A stretch of 64,000 bases of DNA from Brevibacillus composti (GCF_016406105.1 NZ_CP066308.1:205001-269000), one strand, 5' to 3'. Positions 37,418-47,196 are shown, counted from the first letter of the stretch. The notes: generated by a model not told the origin, from the letters alone. Numbers and translations: made by a program.

Positions 37418-39007
37418 ATGTACTACGTCGGAATTGACTTCGGGACGACCAACAGTTCGGTAGCCGTGATCGGTCCGGAAGAGATCAAGAATCCCCGCAA
37501 GCTGGGAGGCAAACAGATCGTGGTTCCTCGCTGCCTTGAGCTGGAAGGCGGCTTTAACAATGAACGCAAAGAGAGAGAATTGATGAGAACCACTCTGTTG
37601 GTCCACCCCAACGGCGAAGTGACCATCGGAGGCCAACCGGACGGGCGCGTCGATCCGAACCGGTTGATTTCCTCCCTGAAGCGGCGTATCTTGAAAAACC
37701 CCGACTATGAAGTGACCATCGACAATCAGGTATACAGCGGGGGAGAGCTGGTCTCGATTTTTATCGAGAAGCTGCTGATCAGCGCCGGAATCCCGGTCGA
37801 CAAAATCGAGAGACTGGTTTTGAGCATTCCGGTCGAGTACGGCGAGGATAAAAAGCATCTGATGGAGCACGCATGCAGCCGTTTGGGGATTACCCCCGAC
37901 AGGATTTGGTTTGTGGATGAACCGATCGCCATTCTTTGGTTTTACGAAAAGGTGCAACCGATTCAGTCCGACCTGATTCTCGTCTATGATTTCGGCGGCG
38001 GAACGCTGGATTTGGCGGTCATGAAACGGGAAGACAGCCATGACGCCGCGGGATGGGGACAGGGCAATGTGCTCGTCAAAAAGAAGATCGAGGTAGCGGG
38101 TGACGATCTGGATGAGGTCATCATCCAATACTTTATCGAGCAAGGAAAGGAACAGAAAAACCCGGTCTGCGAGCAGCTCGATCTGGCGATTTTCCAGGAT
38201 GAAAAACGGCTGGAGAAGTTTCGCGACATGTCTCCGTACAAGCTGCTGAAGCGTTTCGCGGAGATGATGAAGATCGAATTGAGCAGGCGGGATGAGTATG
38301 TCATGTCGATTCCGAGTTTGCTCCCGCAGATGGATACCGTGGGGATCAGGGATGTGCTGCTTACCAAACAGGAGTTTGAGAAGCGGGCGGAGGTCGTCTG
38401 GCGAAAAATCCGGCAGGCGATTGTCGAGCTCGGCGAGGAGTTGGCTGCAAAGCACGATGTCGGCCTGGAGAAGATCGAAACCGTGTTTCTGTCCGGCGGA
38501 AGCAGCAAGGTTCCCTATGTGCTGGATCTGATCGAGACGCTCATGCCAAACGCCACCATTCGTTCCGATAAATACATGCAGACGAGCATTTGCCGGGGGA
38601 ATGCCGGCTACGGTTACGACGAAGAGGATGGAGAAATCCGCGTCACGGACGTCGTCAACCAAAGCTTCGGAATCTACAGCCACTACGATCAGAGCACGTT
38701 TGTGATGATCAAGAGCGATGATCAGTTTCCGGTGAAGAGGACGGTGGGCATTGCCACGACGAAGCCGTATCAGCAAAGCATCGAAATCAGGCCGATGGTC
38801 AGTGACGGCAGCGGCCAATTTGTGCCCATCATCAAAGCGGGCAAAGAAATCAAATACCGGATGCAAATCAAGCAGCTGCAGAAGATGCAGGATTTGAACC
38901 GCATCAAACTGACTTTTGAATTGGATCGCTCGCAAAAGCTGCGGATTACGGCCTATGACAATCACTTTCAAGAAGAAATCGGCGTTGAGGAAGTTTCGCT
39001 TCCTTGA
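37418..39007 (+). CDS. Hsp70-like ATPase, shortened substrate domain
   Basis: A 529-residue protein of the actin-like ATPase/Hsp70 superfamily, not DnaK itself. Phosphate-1 loop GIDFGTTNSS at residues 5-14, phosphate-2 DFGGGTLDLAV near 190-200 and the adenosine motif FLSGGSSKVP near 357-366 are intact, so ATP binding is likely. Differences from DnaK: an insert at about 225-300, and only about 120 residues after the ATPase domain, so a beta-sandwich but no lid or EEVD-type tail. The ATG at 37418 follows GAGAGGGAGGATG. Last gene of the four-gene operon; it may assemble or sense a complex of the other three proteins, which is inference. Confidence 0.82.
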   Translation: MYYVGIDFGTTNSSVAVIGPEEIKNPRKLGGKQIVVPRCLELEGGFNNERKERELMRTTLLVHPNGEVTIGGQPDGRVDPNRLISSLKRRILKNPDYEVTIDNQVYSGGELVSIFIEKLLISAGIPVDKIERLVLSIPVEYGEDKKHLMEHACSRLGITPDRIWFVDEPIAILWFYEKVQPIQSDLILVYDFGGGTLDLAVMKREDSHDAAGWGQGNVLVKKKIEVAGDDLDEVIIQYFIEQGKEQKNPVCEQLDLAIFQDEKRLEKFRDMSPYKLLKRFAEMMKIELSRRDEYVMSIPSLLPQMDTVGIRDVLLTKQEFEKRAEVVWRKIRQAIVELGEELAAKHDVGLEKIETVFLSGGSSKVPYVLDLIETLMPNATIRSDKYMQTSICRGNAGYGYDEEDGEIRVTDVVNQSFGIYSHYDQSTFVMIKSDDQFPVKRTVGIATTKPYQQSIEIRPMVSDGSGQFVPIIKAGKEIKYRMQIKQLQKMQDLNRIKLTFELDRSQKLRITAYDNHFQEEIGVEEVSLP

Positions 39008-39020
39008 TAGAATAGAGACG

Positions 39021-39063
39021 GAAAAGAACGGCTCGCCGGAACAGGCTGGCGCGCCGTTCTTTT
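39021..39063 (+). terminator. Terminator of the accessory operon
   Basis: An 11-bp stem (39021-39031 with 39052-39062), continued after one mismatch by CGCC/GGCG (39033-39036 with 39047-39050), with a T run. It may work in both directions. Confidence 0.85.
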
Positions 39064-39076
39064 TGCGAGAAAAAAA

Positions 39077-39105
39077 GTTGACTTTGACGGGCCTACCTGA
39101 TATTA
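39077..39105 (+). promoter_or_regulatory. SigA promoter of rplGB-rpsL-rpsG-fusA
   Basis: TTGACT at 39077-39082, a 17-base spacer and TATTAT at 39100-39105. A second TTGACG overlaps at 39083. It lies after the accessory-operon terminator, so the str operon is independent of the insertion. Confidence 0.8.
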
Positions 39106-39150
39106 TATTCAAGTGTGCCTGACATCTGTACTTTGGAGGATATGATCATC

Positions 39151-39405
39151 ATGTCTTATGAAAAAGTAGAGAGGGCCAAGGAGCTGACGATCGGAGTCAA
39201 GCAGACGATGAAGGCCGTCGAACAACAACAGGTCGAAGCCGTCTACATCGCTGCAGATGCTGACAAGCGGCTGACCCAGAAAGTTGAGCTTCTTTGCAAA
39301 GAGAAGGGTGTGCCAGTCATCCGCGTCGAATCCATGCGCCGCTTGGGAAAAGCGTGCGGGATCGAAGTGGGAGCGGCAACTGCCGCGATAAAGAAAAGTG
39401 GTTAA
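39151..39405 (+). CDS. rplGB: L7Ae-family ribosomal protein (RplGB/YbxF), kink-turn binding
   Basis: An 84-residue RNA-binding protein of the L7Ae/L30e family that binds kink-turns. It starts MSYEKVERAKELTIGVKQT as in B. subtilis YbxF and ends with RRLGKACGIEVGAATAAI. The ATG at 39151 is 10 bases after TTGGAGGA; an in-frame ATG at 39142 is too close to that site. In Bacillus this gene directly follows rpoC; here the accessory operon lies between. Confidence 0.92.
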   Translation: MSYEKVERAKELTIGVKQTMKAVEQQQVEAVYIAADADKRLTQKVELLCKEKGVPVIRVESMRRLGKACGIEVGAATAAIKKSG

Positions 39406-39528
39406 CGATGTTTTTGTTTGCAGTCACCTTTGGGTTGGCTGCGTAAACAAAGACTTTCTATTTGACCAAAGATGACTCACCTGGATCTGTGGTCTTGAGA
39501 TTGGGTAATAAGAAGGGAGGTAACATCC

Positions 39529-39960
39529 ATGCCTACAATGAACCAATTGGTGCGCAAAGGTCGCAAGGACAAGGTTGTGAAGTCGAAGTCCCCAGCTCTG
39601 CAAAAGGGGTACAACAGCTTCAAAAAGGCTCAAACCAACCAGAGCTCTCCTCAAAAACGCGGTGTCTGCACTCGTGTGGGTACCATGACTCCGAAGAAAC
39701 CAAACTCCGCGTTGCGTAAATACGCTCGTGTGCGTTTGACCAACGGTATCGAGGTTACTGCTTACATCGGTGGTATTGGCCACAACCTGCAAGAGCACAG
39801 CGTCGTGCTGGTTCGCGGCGGTCGTGTAAAAGACTTGCCAGGGGTTCGTTATCACATCGTTCGCGGTGCGCTTGACACTGCTGGTGTGAACAACCGCAAA
39901 CAAGGCCGTTCCAAATATGGTACGAAGCGTCCAAAGGCCGGCCAAGCAGCAAAAAAATAA
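39529..39960 (+). CDS. rpsL: 30S ribosomal protein S12
   Basis: A 143-residue decoding-centre protein, [20 protein letters not shown]. The two streptomycin-critical loops [11 protein letters not shown] and [13 protein letters not shown] carry the wild-type lysines and no known resistance change is seen. The ATG follows AGGGAGGTAA. The 123-base gap before it shows no clear promoter. Codons are strongly biased. Confidence 0.97.
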   Translation: MPTMNQLVRKGRKDKVVKSKSPALQKGYNSFKKAQTNQSSPQKRGVCTRVGTMTPKKPNSALRKYARVRLTNGIEVTAYIGGIGHNLQEHSVVLVRGGRVKDLPGVRYHIVRGALDTAGVNNRKQGRSKYGTKRPKAGQAAKK

Positions 39961-40013
39961 TCGCCTCATGATGGGGGCGTAAAAGTAAATTTGATGCAGA
40001 AGGAGGGAATACG

Positions 40014-40484
40014 ATGCCACGGAAAGGTCCTGTTACCCGTCGTGACGTACTGCCTGATCCGATTTACAACAGCAAGCTGGTTACTCGTCTGATCAACCGC
40101 TTGATGCTGGATGGCAAACGCGGTGTTGCCCAGAATATCCTGTACAATGCATTTGGCATTATTCAGGAGCGCACTGGCCGCAACCCGATGGAAGTGTTTG
40201 AAGAAGCACTGAAAAACGTAATGCCTGTATTGGAGGTTAAAGCTCGTCGTGTTGGTGGTGCCAACTACCAAGTACCGATCGAAGTAAAACCTGAGCGCCG
40301 TACGACTCTCGGCCTGCGTTGGCTGGTGAACTACTCCCGCACTCGCGGTGAGAAAACCATGGAACAACGTCTGGCGAACGAGATCATGGATGCTGCGAAC
40401 AACACAGGTGCAGCAGTGAAGAAACGTGAAGACACGCACAAGATGGCTGAAGCAAACAAAGCGTTTGCACACTATCGCTGGTAG
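40014..40484 (+). CDS. rpsG: 30S ribosomal protein S7
   Basis: A 156-residue 30S assembly protein, [21 protein letters not shown], with the conserved [30 protein letters not shown]. The ATG follows AGGAGGG. It lies between rpsL and fusA in the classical str operon order. Confidence 0.97.
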   Translation: MPRKGPVTRRDVLPDPIYNSKLVTRLINRLMLDGKRGVAQNILYNAFGIIQERTGRNPMEVFEEALKNVMPVLEVKARRVGGANYQVPIEVKPERRTTLGLRWLVNYSRTRGEKTMEQRLANEIMDAANNTGAAVKKREDTHKMAEANKAFAHYRW

Positions 40485-40553
40485 TATTTTAGGCGGGTGT
40501 TCGAATCGGATACCCGCATATTCTTACATTCGAGTATGGAAGGAGCATACCCA

Positions 40554-42632
40554 ATGGCTCGCGAGTTCTCTTTAGCGAATACGCGGAACATCGGTATCAT
40601 GGCACACATTGATGCCGGTAAGACGACCACCACTGAGCGTATTCTGTTCTACACCGGTCGCGTGCACAAGATTGGTGAAACCCATGAAGGTGCTGCCACG
40701 ATGGACTGGATGGAACAAGAGCAAGAGCGCGGTATCACCATTACTTCGGCTGCGACGACCGCTCAATGGAAAGGCCATCGAATCAACATCATCGATACGC
40801 CTGGCCACGTAGACTTCACTGTAGAAGTTGAGCGCTCCCTGCGCGTTCTCGACGGTGCGGTAACCGTTTTTGACGCAAAAGGCGGCGTTGAGCCTCAGAC
40901 CGAAACCGTTTGGCGCCAAGCTGACCGGTATGGTGTTCCTCGTATGTGCTACATCAACAAAATGGATATTATCGGTGCGAACTACGATATGTGCTTGGCA
41001 CAAATCCGTGAGCGCCTGGGTGCAAACCCGGTAGCCGTTCAGTATCCAATCGGAGCAGAAGATCAGTTCAAAGGTATGGTTGACCTGATCGAAATGAAAG
41101 CCATCATCTATACAGACGACCTGGGCAAAACTTCTGACGAAGCGGAAATCCCGGCTGAACTGATAGAGAAGTGCGAAGAGCTCCGTATGGCATTGGTTGA
41201 AGCTGCAGCCGAGCAGGATGAAGAGCTGATGATGAAATACCTGGAAGGCGAAGAGCTGACCAACGATGAAATTCGTGCAGCGATCCGCAAAGGTACCATC
41301 GAATGCCGCATCACCCCGGTAATGTGCGGTTCTTCCTACCGCAACAAAGGCGTTCAGCCTATGCTGGACAACGTGGTTGCTTACCTGCCATCTCCGATCG
41401 ACATTCCGGCGATCAAAGGTACGCTTCCTGACACAGAAGAAGAAGTAGAGCGTCCGGCAGACGACAATGGTCCGTTCTCCGCACTGGCGTTCAAAATCAT
41501 GGCTGACCCGTATGTGGGCCGCCTGACCTTCTTCCGCGTGTACTCCGGTGTCCTGAACTCCGGTTCCTACGTGCTTAACTCCACAAAAGGCAAGCGCGAG
41601 CGTATCGGACGTATCCTGCAAATGCACGCGAACCACCGTGAAGAGATCCAAACGGTTTACTCCGGTGACATCGCTGCGGCTGTAGGTCTGAAAGACACCA
41701 CTACAGGCGACACGCTCTGTGATGAGAAAGCTCCGGTAATCTTGGAGTCCATGACGTTCCCTGATCCGGTTATCCACATCGCGATCGAGCCGAAGTCCAA
41801 AGCAGACCAAGACAAGATGGGTGTTGCCCTCGCCAAGCTGTCTGAAGAGGATCCAACGTTCAGAACGCATACAGACGAAGAAACTGGTCAAACCATCATC
41901 TCCGGTATGGGTGAGCTTCACCTGGAGATCATCGTTGACCGTATGAGACGCGAATTTAAAGTAGAAGCGAACGTAGGCGCTCCGCAGGTTGCTTACCGCG
42001 AGACTTTCCGCAATGCGGCCAAAGTCGAAGGGAAATTCGTTCGCCAGTCCGGTGGTCGTGGTCAATACGGTCACGTTTGGGTGGAGTTCGCTCCGCTTGA
42101 GCCAGGCAAAGGCTTTGAATTCGAAAACAAAATCGTCGGTGGTGTGGTGCCGAAGGAATACATTCCAGCGGTACAAGCAGGTATCGAAGAAGCCATGAAA
42201 AATGGTGTTCTTGCCGGATTCCCGCTGGTTGACATCAAAGCGACCATCGTTGATGGTAGCTACCATGATGTCGACTCCTCCGAGATGGCGTTTAAAGTAG
42301 CAGGTTCTCTTGCGCTGAAAGAAGCTGCGAAGAAATGTGGCGCGACTCTGCTCGAGCCAATCATGAAGGTTGAAGTAACGGTTCCAGAAGAGTACATGGG
42401 CGACGTGATGGGTGACCTGAACTCCCGCCGCGGCCGTATCGAAGGTATGGAAGCTCGTGCAAACGCACAAGTCATCCGTGCGATGGTACCGCTGTCCGAG
42501 ATGTTCGGCTACTCCACTGTACTTCGTTCCCGTACCCAAGGACGCGGTACTTACTCCATGGTTCTCGACCATTACGAAGAAGTGCCGAAGTTCATCGCGG
42601 ACGACATCATCAAGAAATCCAAAGGCGAGTAA
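40554..42632 (+). CDS. fusA: Translation elongation factor G
   Basis: A 692-residue GTPase for ribosomal translocation. G1 [14 protein letters not shown]3 DTPGHVDF and G4 NKMD are present, then domains II to V. The ATG at 40554 ([20 protein letters not shown]) follows GGAAGGAG; the longer open frame upstream is spacer. No fusidic-acid resistance change was looked for in detail. Confidence 0.97.
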   Translation: MAREFSLANTRNIGIMAHIDAGKTTTTERILFYTGRVHKIGETHEGAATMDWMEQEQERGITITSAATTAQWKGHRINIIDTPGHVDFTVEVERSLRVLDGAVTVFDAKGGVEPQTETVWRQADRYGVPRMCYINKMDIIGANYDMCLAQIRERLGANPVAVQYPIGAEDQFKGMVDLIEMKAIIYTDDLGKTSDEAEIPAELIEKCEELRMALVEAAAEQDEELMMKYLEGEELTNDEIRAAIRKGTIECRITPVMCGSSYRNKGVQPMLDNVVAYLPSPIDIPAIKGTLPDTEEEVERPADDNGPFSALAFKIMADPYVGRLTFFRVYSGVLNSGSYVLNSTKGKRERIGRILQMHANHREEIQTVYSGDIAAAVGLKDTTTGDTLCDEKAPVILESMTFPDPVIHIAIEPKSKADQDKMGVALAKLSEEDPTFRTHTDEETGQTIISGMGELHLEIIVDRMRREFKVEANVGAPQVAYRETFRNAAKVEGKFVRQSGGRGQYGHVWVEFAPLEPGKGFEFENKIVGGVVPKEYIPAVQAGIEEAMKNGVLAGFPLVDIKATIVDGSYHDVDSSEMAFKVAGSLALKEAAKKCGATLLEPIMKVEVTVPEEYMGDVMGDLNSRRGRIEGMEARANAQVIRAMVPLSEMFGYSTVLRSRTQGRGTYSMVLDHYEEVPKFIADDIIKKSKGE

Positions 42633-42656
42633 TTCTCTCTCGCTCAGGCTTTATCT

Positions 42657-42684
42657 TGAAACGAGAAAGGTTTACAATATGATA
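42657..42684 (+). promoter_or_regulatory. SigA promoter of tuf
   Basis: TTGAAA at 42657-42662, 16 bases, TATGAT at 42679-42684. It is embedded in an inverted repeat (see the repeat entry). Confidence 0.6.
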
Positions 42685-42716
42685 GGGTAAAACCGTTGAT
42701 AGGGTAAACCTTTCTT
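42665..42716 (+). repeat. Inverted and direct repeats around the tuf promoter
   Basis: A 12-bp perfect inverted repeat, AGAAAGGTTTAC (42665-42676) and GTAAACCTTTCT (42705-42716), spans the -10 and the likely start. Inside it TGATAGGGTAAA occurs twice, at 42681-42692 and 42699-42710. Confidence 0.75.
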
Positions 42717-42756
42717 CACTCTATAAAAACCCTTATTTTTAAGGAGGCTCACTCTC

Positions 42757-43947
42757 ATGGCTAAAGAAAAATTTGAGCGGAATAAACCGCACGTAAACAT
42801 CGGTACCATCGGTCACGTTGACCACGGTAAAACTACTCTGACTGCTGCGATCACAACTGTTCTGGCTCAAGCTGGTGGCGCAAAAGCTATGGCTTATGAC
42901 ACCATCGACAACGCTCCAGAAGAAAAAGAGCGCGGTATCACTATCAACACTTCCCACGTTGAGTACGAAACAGCTAACCGTCACTATGCTCACGTTGACT
43001 GCCCTGGTCACGCTGACTACGTGAAAAACATGATTACCGGTGCTGCTCAAATGGACGGCGCGATCCTCGTAGTATCTGCTGCTGATGGTCCTATGCCACA
43101 AACTCGCGAGCACATCCTGCTGTCCCGCCAAGTAGGCGTTCCTTACATCGTTGTATTCATGAACAAATGCGACATGGTTGACGATGAAGAGCTCCTGGAA
43201 CTGGTTGAAATGGAAATCCGCGACCTGCTCTCTCAATATGAGTTCCCAGGCGACGATATCCCAGTAATCAAAGGTTCCGCTAAAGAAGCTCTCGACAACC
43301 CAACAGGCGAATGGGCTCAACGCGTACTGGAACTGATGGAAGCTGTTGACAGCTACATCCCGAACCCAGAGCGTGCAACTGACAAACCTTTCCTGATGCC
43401 AGTTGAGGACGTATTTACGATTACTGGTCGTGGTACTGTTGCTACCGGTCGTGTAGAGCGCGGTATCGTTAAAGTTGGTGACCAAGTAGAAATCGTTGGT
43501 CTGGCTGAAGAAACCAAAACAACAACTGTAACGGGTGTTGAGATGTTCCGCAAACTGCTGGATCAAGCAGAAGCTGGCGACAACATCGGTGCGCTGCTGC
43601 GCGGTGTTGAGCGTAAAGACATCGAGCGCGGACAATGCTTGGCGAAACCAGGTTCCGTTAAGCCTTACACCAAGTTCAAAGCAGAAGTTTACGTTCTGTC
43701 CAAAGAAGAGGGTGGACGTCACACTCCTTTCTTCGCTAACTACCGTCCACAATTCTACTTCCGTACCACTGACGTAACCGGTATCATCCAACTGCCAGAA
43801 GGCGTTGAGATGGTAATGCCTGGCGACAACACTGAGTTCACCGTTGAACTGATCGCTCCTGTAGCGATGGAACAAGGTACTCGCTTCGCGATCCGCGAAG
43901 GTGGCCGTACAGTAGGCGCTGGCGTAGTTGCTTCCATCATCGAGTAA
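42757..43947 (+). CDS. tuf: Translation elongation factor Tu
   Basis: A 396-residue GTPase that brings aminoacyl-tRNA to the ribosome. G1 [11 protein letters not shown]3 DCPGHADY and G4 NKCD are intact, followed by two beta-barrel domains. The ATG follows AAGGAGG. Codon choice is the most biased of the window. Its own promoter and terminator make it a separate unit within the str region. Confidence 0.98.
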   Translation: MAKEKFERNKPHVNIGTIGHVDHGKTTLTAAITTVLAQAGGAKAMAYDTIDNAPEEKERGITINTSHVEYETANRHYAHVDCPGHADYVKNMITGAAQMDGAILVVSAADGPMPQTREHILLSRQVGVPYIVVFMNKCDMVDDEELLELVEMEIRDLLSQYEFPGDDIPVIKGSAKEALDNPTGEWAQRVLELMEAVDSYIPNPERATDKPFLMPVEDVFTITGRGTVATGRVERGIVKVGDQVEIVGLAEETKTTTVTGVEMFRKLLDQAEAGDNIGALLRGVERKDIERGQCLAKPGSVKPYTKFKAEVYVLSKEEGGRHTPFFANYRPQFYFRTTDVTGIIQLPEGVEMVMPGDNTEFTVELIAPVAMEQGTRFAIREGGRTVGAGVVASIIE

Positions 43948-43958
43948 TTGATTCAAGA

Positions 43959-43991
43959 AAAACCCGACATGCTCAGGCTGTCGGGTTTTTT
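43959..43991 (+). terminator. Terminator after tuf
   Basis: An 11-bp perfect stem (43959-43969 with 43979-43989), a 9-base loop and six T. Confidence 0.9.
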
Positions 43992-44010
43992 GCTTATGCC
44001 GGGTCGTATA

Positions 44011-44037
44011 TGTCACAAGAAGGGTCCCTCATTCGTC
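44011..44037 (+). promoter_or_regulatory. ECF41-type autoregulated promoter
   Basis: TGTCACA (44011-44017), exactly 16 bases, CGTC (44034-44037). This is the target signature published for ECF41 sigma factors, and it lies right before an ECF41 gene. Confidence 0.82.
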
Positions 44038-44051
44038 TCGAGAAGTAGAAA

Positions 44052-44071
44052 CAGTCGACAATAGTCGACTG
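44052..44071 (+). repeat. Perfect palindrome in the ECF41 5' UTR
   Basis: CAGTCGAC (44052-44059), loop AATA, GTCGACTG (44064-44071). It lies just after the expected transcription start, so it may be an operator or an mRNA hairpin. Confidence 0.7.
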
Positions 44072-44132
44072 AGAAAGAAAAGGGGCAGCAGGAGCCATCT
44101 TCCTCAATGCAAAGCGAGAGGAGAACAGTACA

Positions 44133-44996
44133 GTGGATACGCAGCAGCTGTATGTGACGTACAAACCGCTTCTTTTTTCCATTGCCTACCGGATGCTGGG
44201 CACCGTGGCGGATGCAGAGGATCTCGTCCAGGACACCTTTCTCTCGATCGGGCAGTGGAATCCGCAGCGGATTCATAATGAGAAAGCGCTGCTATGCAAG
44301 ATTCTGACCAATCGCTGCATCGACTTCCTTCGGTCCGCAAAGAAGAAGCGTGAGGTCTATGTAGGGCCGTGGCTTCCCGAACCGATTCTCTTTCAGGGAG
44401 CCGCTCTGGATCCCGAGGAGAGAATCATCCAGCAGGATCAAATGTCTATCGCTCTGCTCACCTTGCTGGAAAAGCTGTCTCCCGTGGAGAGAGCGATCTT
44501 TATCTTGAGAGAAGTGCTGGACTTTTCCTATGACGAGATCGCGGAAATCACCGGCAAAGAGCCGGCCAACTGCCGCAAGATATTCAGTCGGCTCAAGCAG
44601 AAGCTGACGCCGGAGATGCCCGATATGCAAATGGACTACGAGCAGCAAAAAGTTCTGTTTGAGACGTTTCTCAAGGCGGTTGAGACGGAGGACTCGGCCA
44701 CTTTGCTAAAGCTGCTTTCCCCCGATGTCATCCTGTACTCGGATGGCGGAGGCAAAGTGAGAGCGGCGCTGCGGCCGATTGTGACGAGCAAGAACGTGAT
44801 TGCGTTTTTGCTGGGGGTCGCCAAAAAAGCTCCCCCTACGGTCCGCATGGAGCTGGCCAACATCAATGGAGAATGGGGAGTCATCGTCTACAGGGGAGAG
44901 CAGGTGTACAGCGTAAACACCATGCACCTGAAAGAGGGAAAAATCGCAGCGCTCTACCTTATTCTCAATCCGGATAAGCTTTCATTTCATTTCTAA
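44133..44996 (+). CDS. ECF41-family (SigJ-like) sigma factor with C-terminal SnoaL-like domain
   Basis: A 287-residue extracytoplasmic-function sigma factor. Region 2 (residues 9-75) and region 4 (VERAIFILREVLDFSYDEIAEI, near 127-150) are complete. The linker motif YVGPWLPEP, the DGGGK motif near residue 203 and a final NPDKL are hallmarks of ECF41, where the fused SnoaL-like domain replaces an anti-sigma factor. The start is the GTG at 44133 after GAGGAG. ECF41 genes usually neighbour a carboxymuconolactone-decarboxylase, oxidoreductase or epimerase gene; none is found here. Confidence 0.9.
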   Translation: MDTQQLYVTYKPLLFSIAYRMLGTVADAEDLVQDTFLSIGQWNPQRIHNEKALLCKILTNRCIDFLRSAKKKREVYVGPWLPEPILFQGAALDPEERIIQQDQMSIALLTLLEKLSPVERAIFILREVLDFSYDEIAEITGKEPANCRKIFSRLKQKLTPEMPDMQMDYEQQKVLFETFLKAVETEDSATLLKLLSPDVILYSDGGGKVRAALRPIVTSKNVIAFLLGVAKKAPPTVRMELANINGEWGVIVYRGEQVYSVNTMHLKEGKIAALYLILNPDKLSFHF

Positions 44997-45043
44997 ATCA
45001 GAGCAATCAAAAAATCGAAATAAAGCGGCAGGCAGACCTATGC

Positions 45044-45049
45044 TACAAT
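45044..45049 (+). promoter_or_regulatory. Candidate extended -10 of the EamA gene
   Basis: TG-C-TACAAT ends at 45049. No good -35 is seen 16-18 bases upstream. Confidence 0.35.
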
Positions 45050-45095
45050 TACGAGTAACGATCTGGCGAAATGCAGAACGGGAGAAGTGCCTGTC

Positions 45096-46022
45096 ATGAA
45101 AAATGATGAACGTCTTTTATACCTCATGCTGGCCGGCGTCGTTACGTTTTGGGGCCTTAACGTGGTCATGGTCAAATTCCTGACGACGTTTCCGCCGCTG
45201 TACGTAGCAGCGATCCGCATGACCGTAGCAGGGCTCTTTTTAAGTCCCATCTTGTGGAAGTATCGGCATCAGATGAAGTTGAAAGGAACGGACTGGCTGT
45301 TGATCGCCGGCGTGGGGATCAGCTCCATTGCGCTTCACCAGATCACACTGGCCTATGGTGTGGGCTTTACCACTGCCGGAAACGCATCCCTCATCCTGGG
45401 GTTGAACCCACTGGCGACCGCGCTGCTGGCTATGTTTCTGCTTGGCGAGGGGATGAACTGGCGAAAAGCGATCGGGATTGGCATCGGATTTAGCGGTGTG
45501 CTGCTGGTGGTCATATCGCAGCACGGAGCGGTCCAGGTGAACGGCGCAGGAGATCTGATCATGTTCTTCTCCATGCTGATGTATGTAACCGGGGGAATTT
45601 TGATTCGCAAGCTGACGACGCGGGGCGTGCCGGTCCTGCTGATCACTGCAGCCTCGCAAATGGTCGGTGTCGCCTGCCTGTGGACGACGGCACTGATCGA
45701 TCAGCCCTTGTCCTACTACCTATCGATGGAAGTGACTCCTTTTCAATGGCTGGTGATTTTTGCATCAGGCGGGCTCTCCTCCGCACTCGGCTCCATCGGC
45801 TGGAACTACGGCATCCGTCAGCTGGGAGCGAGCCGAACCGCCGTCTTCCTCAATGGAATGCCGATGGCCAGCCTGTTGTTTGCCGCACTCTTTCTCGGGG
45901 AGAGGCTGCAGCTTCTGCATTTGCTGGCGCTGGTCATGATCATCGCGGGTGTGTATCTGGGCTCCAGGCAGATCGCGGTGAGACCCGTTTCATCCAAATC
46001 AGATGTGATGACAAAAGCGTAG
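45096..46022 (+). CDS. EamA-family (DMT superfamily) transporter
   Basis: A 308-residue membrane protein with ten predicted membrane segments in two EamA repeats (residues about 8-135 and 150-290). Such proteins export amino acids, nucleosides or other metabolites; the substrate cannot be predicted. I use the ATG at 45096, 9 bases after GGAGAA; the GTG at 45087 touches that site. It may be read on from the ECF41 gene, 99 bases upstream, since no terminator is seen between them. It converges on the globin gene and shares a terminator with it. Confidence 0.85.
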   Translation: MKNDERLLYLMLAGVVTFWGLNVVMVKFLTTFPPLYVAAIRMTVAGLFLSPILWKYRHQMKLKGTDWLLIAGVGISSIALHQITLAYGVGFTTAGNASLILGLNPLATALLAMFLLGEGMNWRKAIGIGIGFSGVLLVVISQHGAVQVNGAGDLIMFFSMLMYVTGGILIRKLTTRGVPVLLITAASQMVGVACLWTTALIDQPLSYYLSMEVTPFQWLVIFASGGLSSALGSIGWNYGIRQLGASRTAVFLNGMPMASLLFAALFLGERLQLLHLLALVMIIAGVYLGSRQIAVRPVSSKSDVMTKA

Positions 46023-46043
46023 GGAGAGTTCCCTACGCTTTTT
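46013..46043. terminator. Bidirectional terminator between EamA and globin genes
   Basis: A perfect 13-bp stem (46013-46025 with 46030-46042), a 4-base loop and A/T flanks. It contains both stop codons of the converging genes. Confidence 0.9.
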
Positions 46044-46434
46044 CTGTATCCCAGCGATTGACCATGTGATAGGCAGTGAGGCGCAAGCGTTCGAAAATCT
46101 GCTCGCGAAGCGGTCCCTCGAGCTGGATGCGATCCATTGCTTCTTTCATGCAAGCCAGCCAAGCCTCTGCCTGAGTGGGACCGATCGGAAACCGCATATG
46201 GCGCGCGCGAAGCATCGGGTGGCCGTGCTTGTCGCTGTACAGCGTGGGGCCGCCGAGAAACTGGGTGAGGAATTGGTACTGCCGCTCTTTCACCTCGGTA
46301 AAATCCTCGGGGAAAAGAGGAGCCAGGTCGGGGTGCTCTTTGACCAGATCGTAAAAGGTATCGACCAGACGGGAGAGGGTCTCTGCCCCTCCGATCTGCT
46401 CATAGGGGGTGACGAGTCTATCGGTATCGGACAC
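46033..46434 (-). CDS. Truncated haemoglobin (group II, TrHbO-like)
   Basis: A 133-residue globin of the 2-on-2 fold. The start TPYEQIGGAETLSRLVDTFYDLV holds the usual A-B helices with Phe/Tyr at B9-B10, and LRARHMRFPIGPTQAEAWLACM near residue 80 carries the proximal His (F8) and the conserved Trp (G8). Group II truncated haemoglobins bind oxygen or protect against nitric oxide. The start is the GTG at 46434, 9 bases after AAAGGAGG on the minus strand. The B. subtilis counterpart is YjbI; the location next to tuf is unusual. Confidence 0.88.
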   Translation of the reverse strand: MSDTDRLVTPYEQIGGAETLSRLVDTFYDLVKEHPDLAPLFPEDFTEVKERQYQFLTQFLGGPTLYSDKHGHPMLRARHMRFPIGPTQAEAWLACMKEAMDRIQLEGPLREQIFERLRLTAYHMVNRWDTEKA

Positions 46435-47092
<658 letters not shown>

Positions 47093-47115
47093 GGTTCAAA
47101 TACGATACACACGTA

Positions 47116-47196
47116 CGCGTTGTCTTAACAAGCGCGATCTATCAAGTCTTCATACCCCGTAAACGGCGCCCCTGCGCATCGGCAGGGACCTTGATA
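47116..47196 (+). promoter_or_regulatory. Structured spacer between rpsJ and rplC
   Basis: A CGCGTTGT/ACAAG-CGCG hairpin near 47115-47136, then TATCAAG (47140-47146) pairing with CTTGATA (47190-47196) and enclosing a CCCTGC/GCAGGG hairpin (47170-47175 with 47182-47187). This 146-base gap is unusually long for this operon. Confidence 0.45.

Noticed and set aside
30795..39060. Prophage or integrative element carrying the accessory operon
   Set aside because: No integrase, att-like direct repeats, tRNA or phage genes are present at either end; only the four genes and their signals.
44133..46434. Insertion of the ECF41-EamA-globin block by a mobile element
   Set aside because: No transposase, integrase, terminal repeats or target duplication could be seen.
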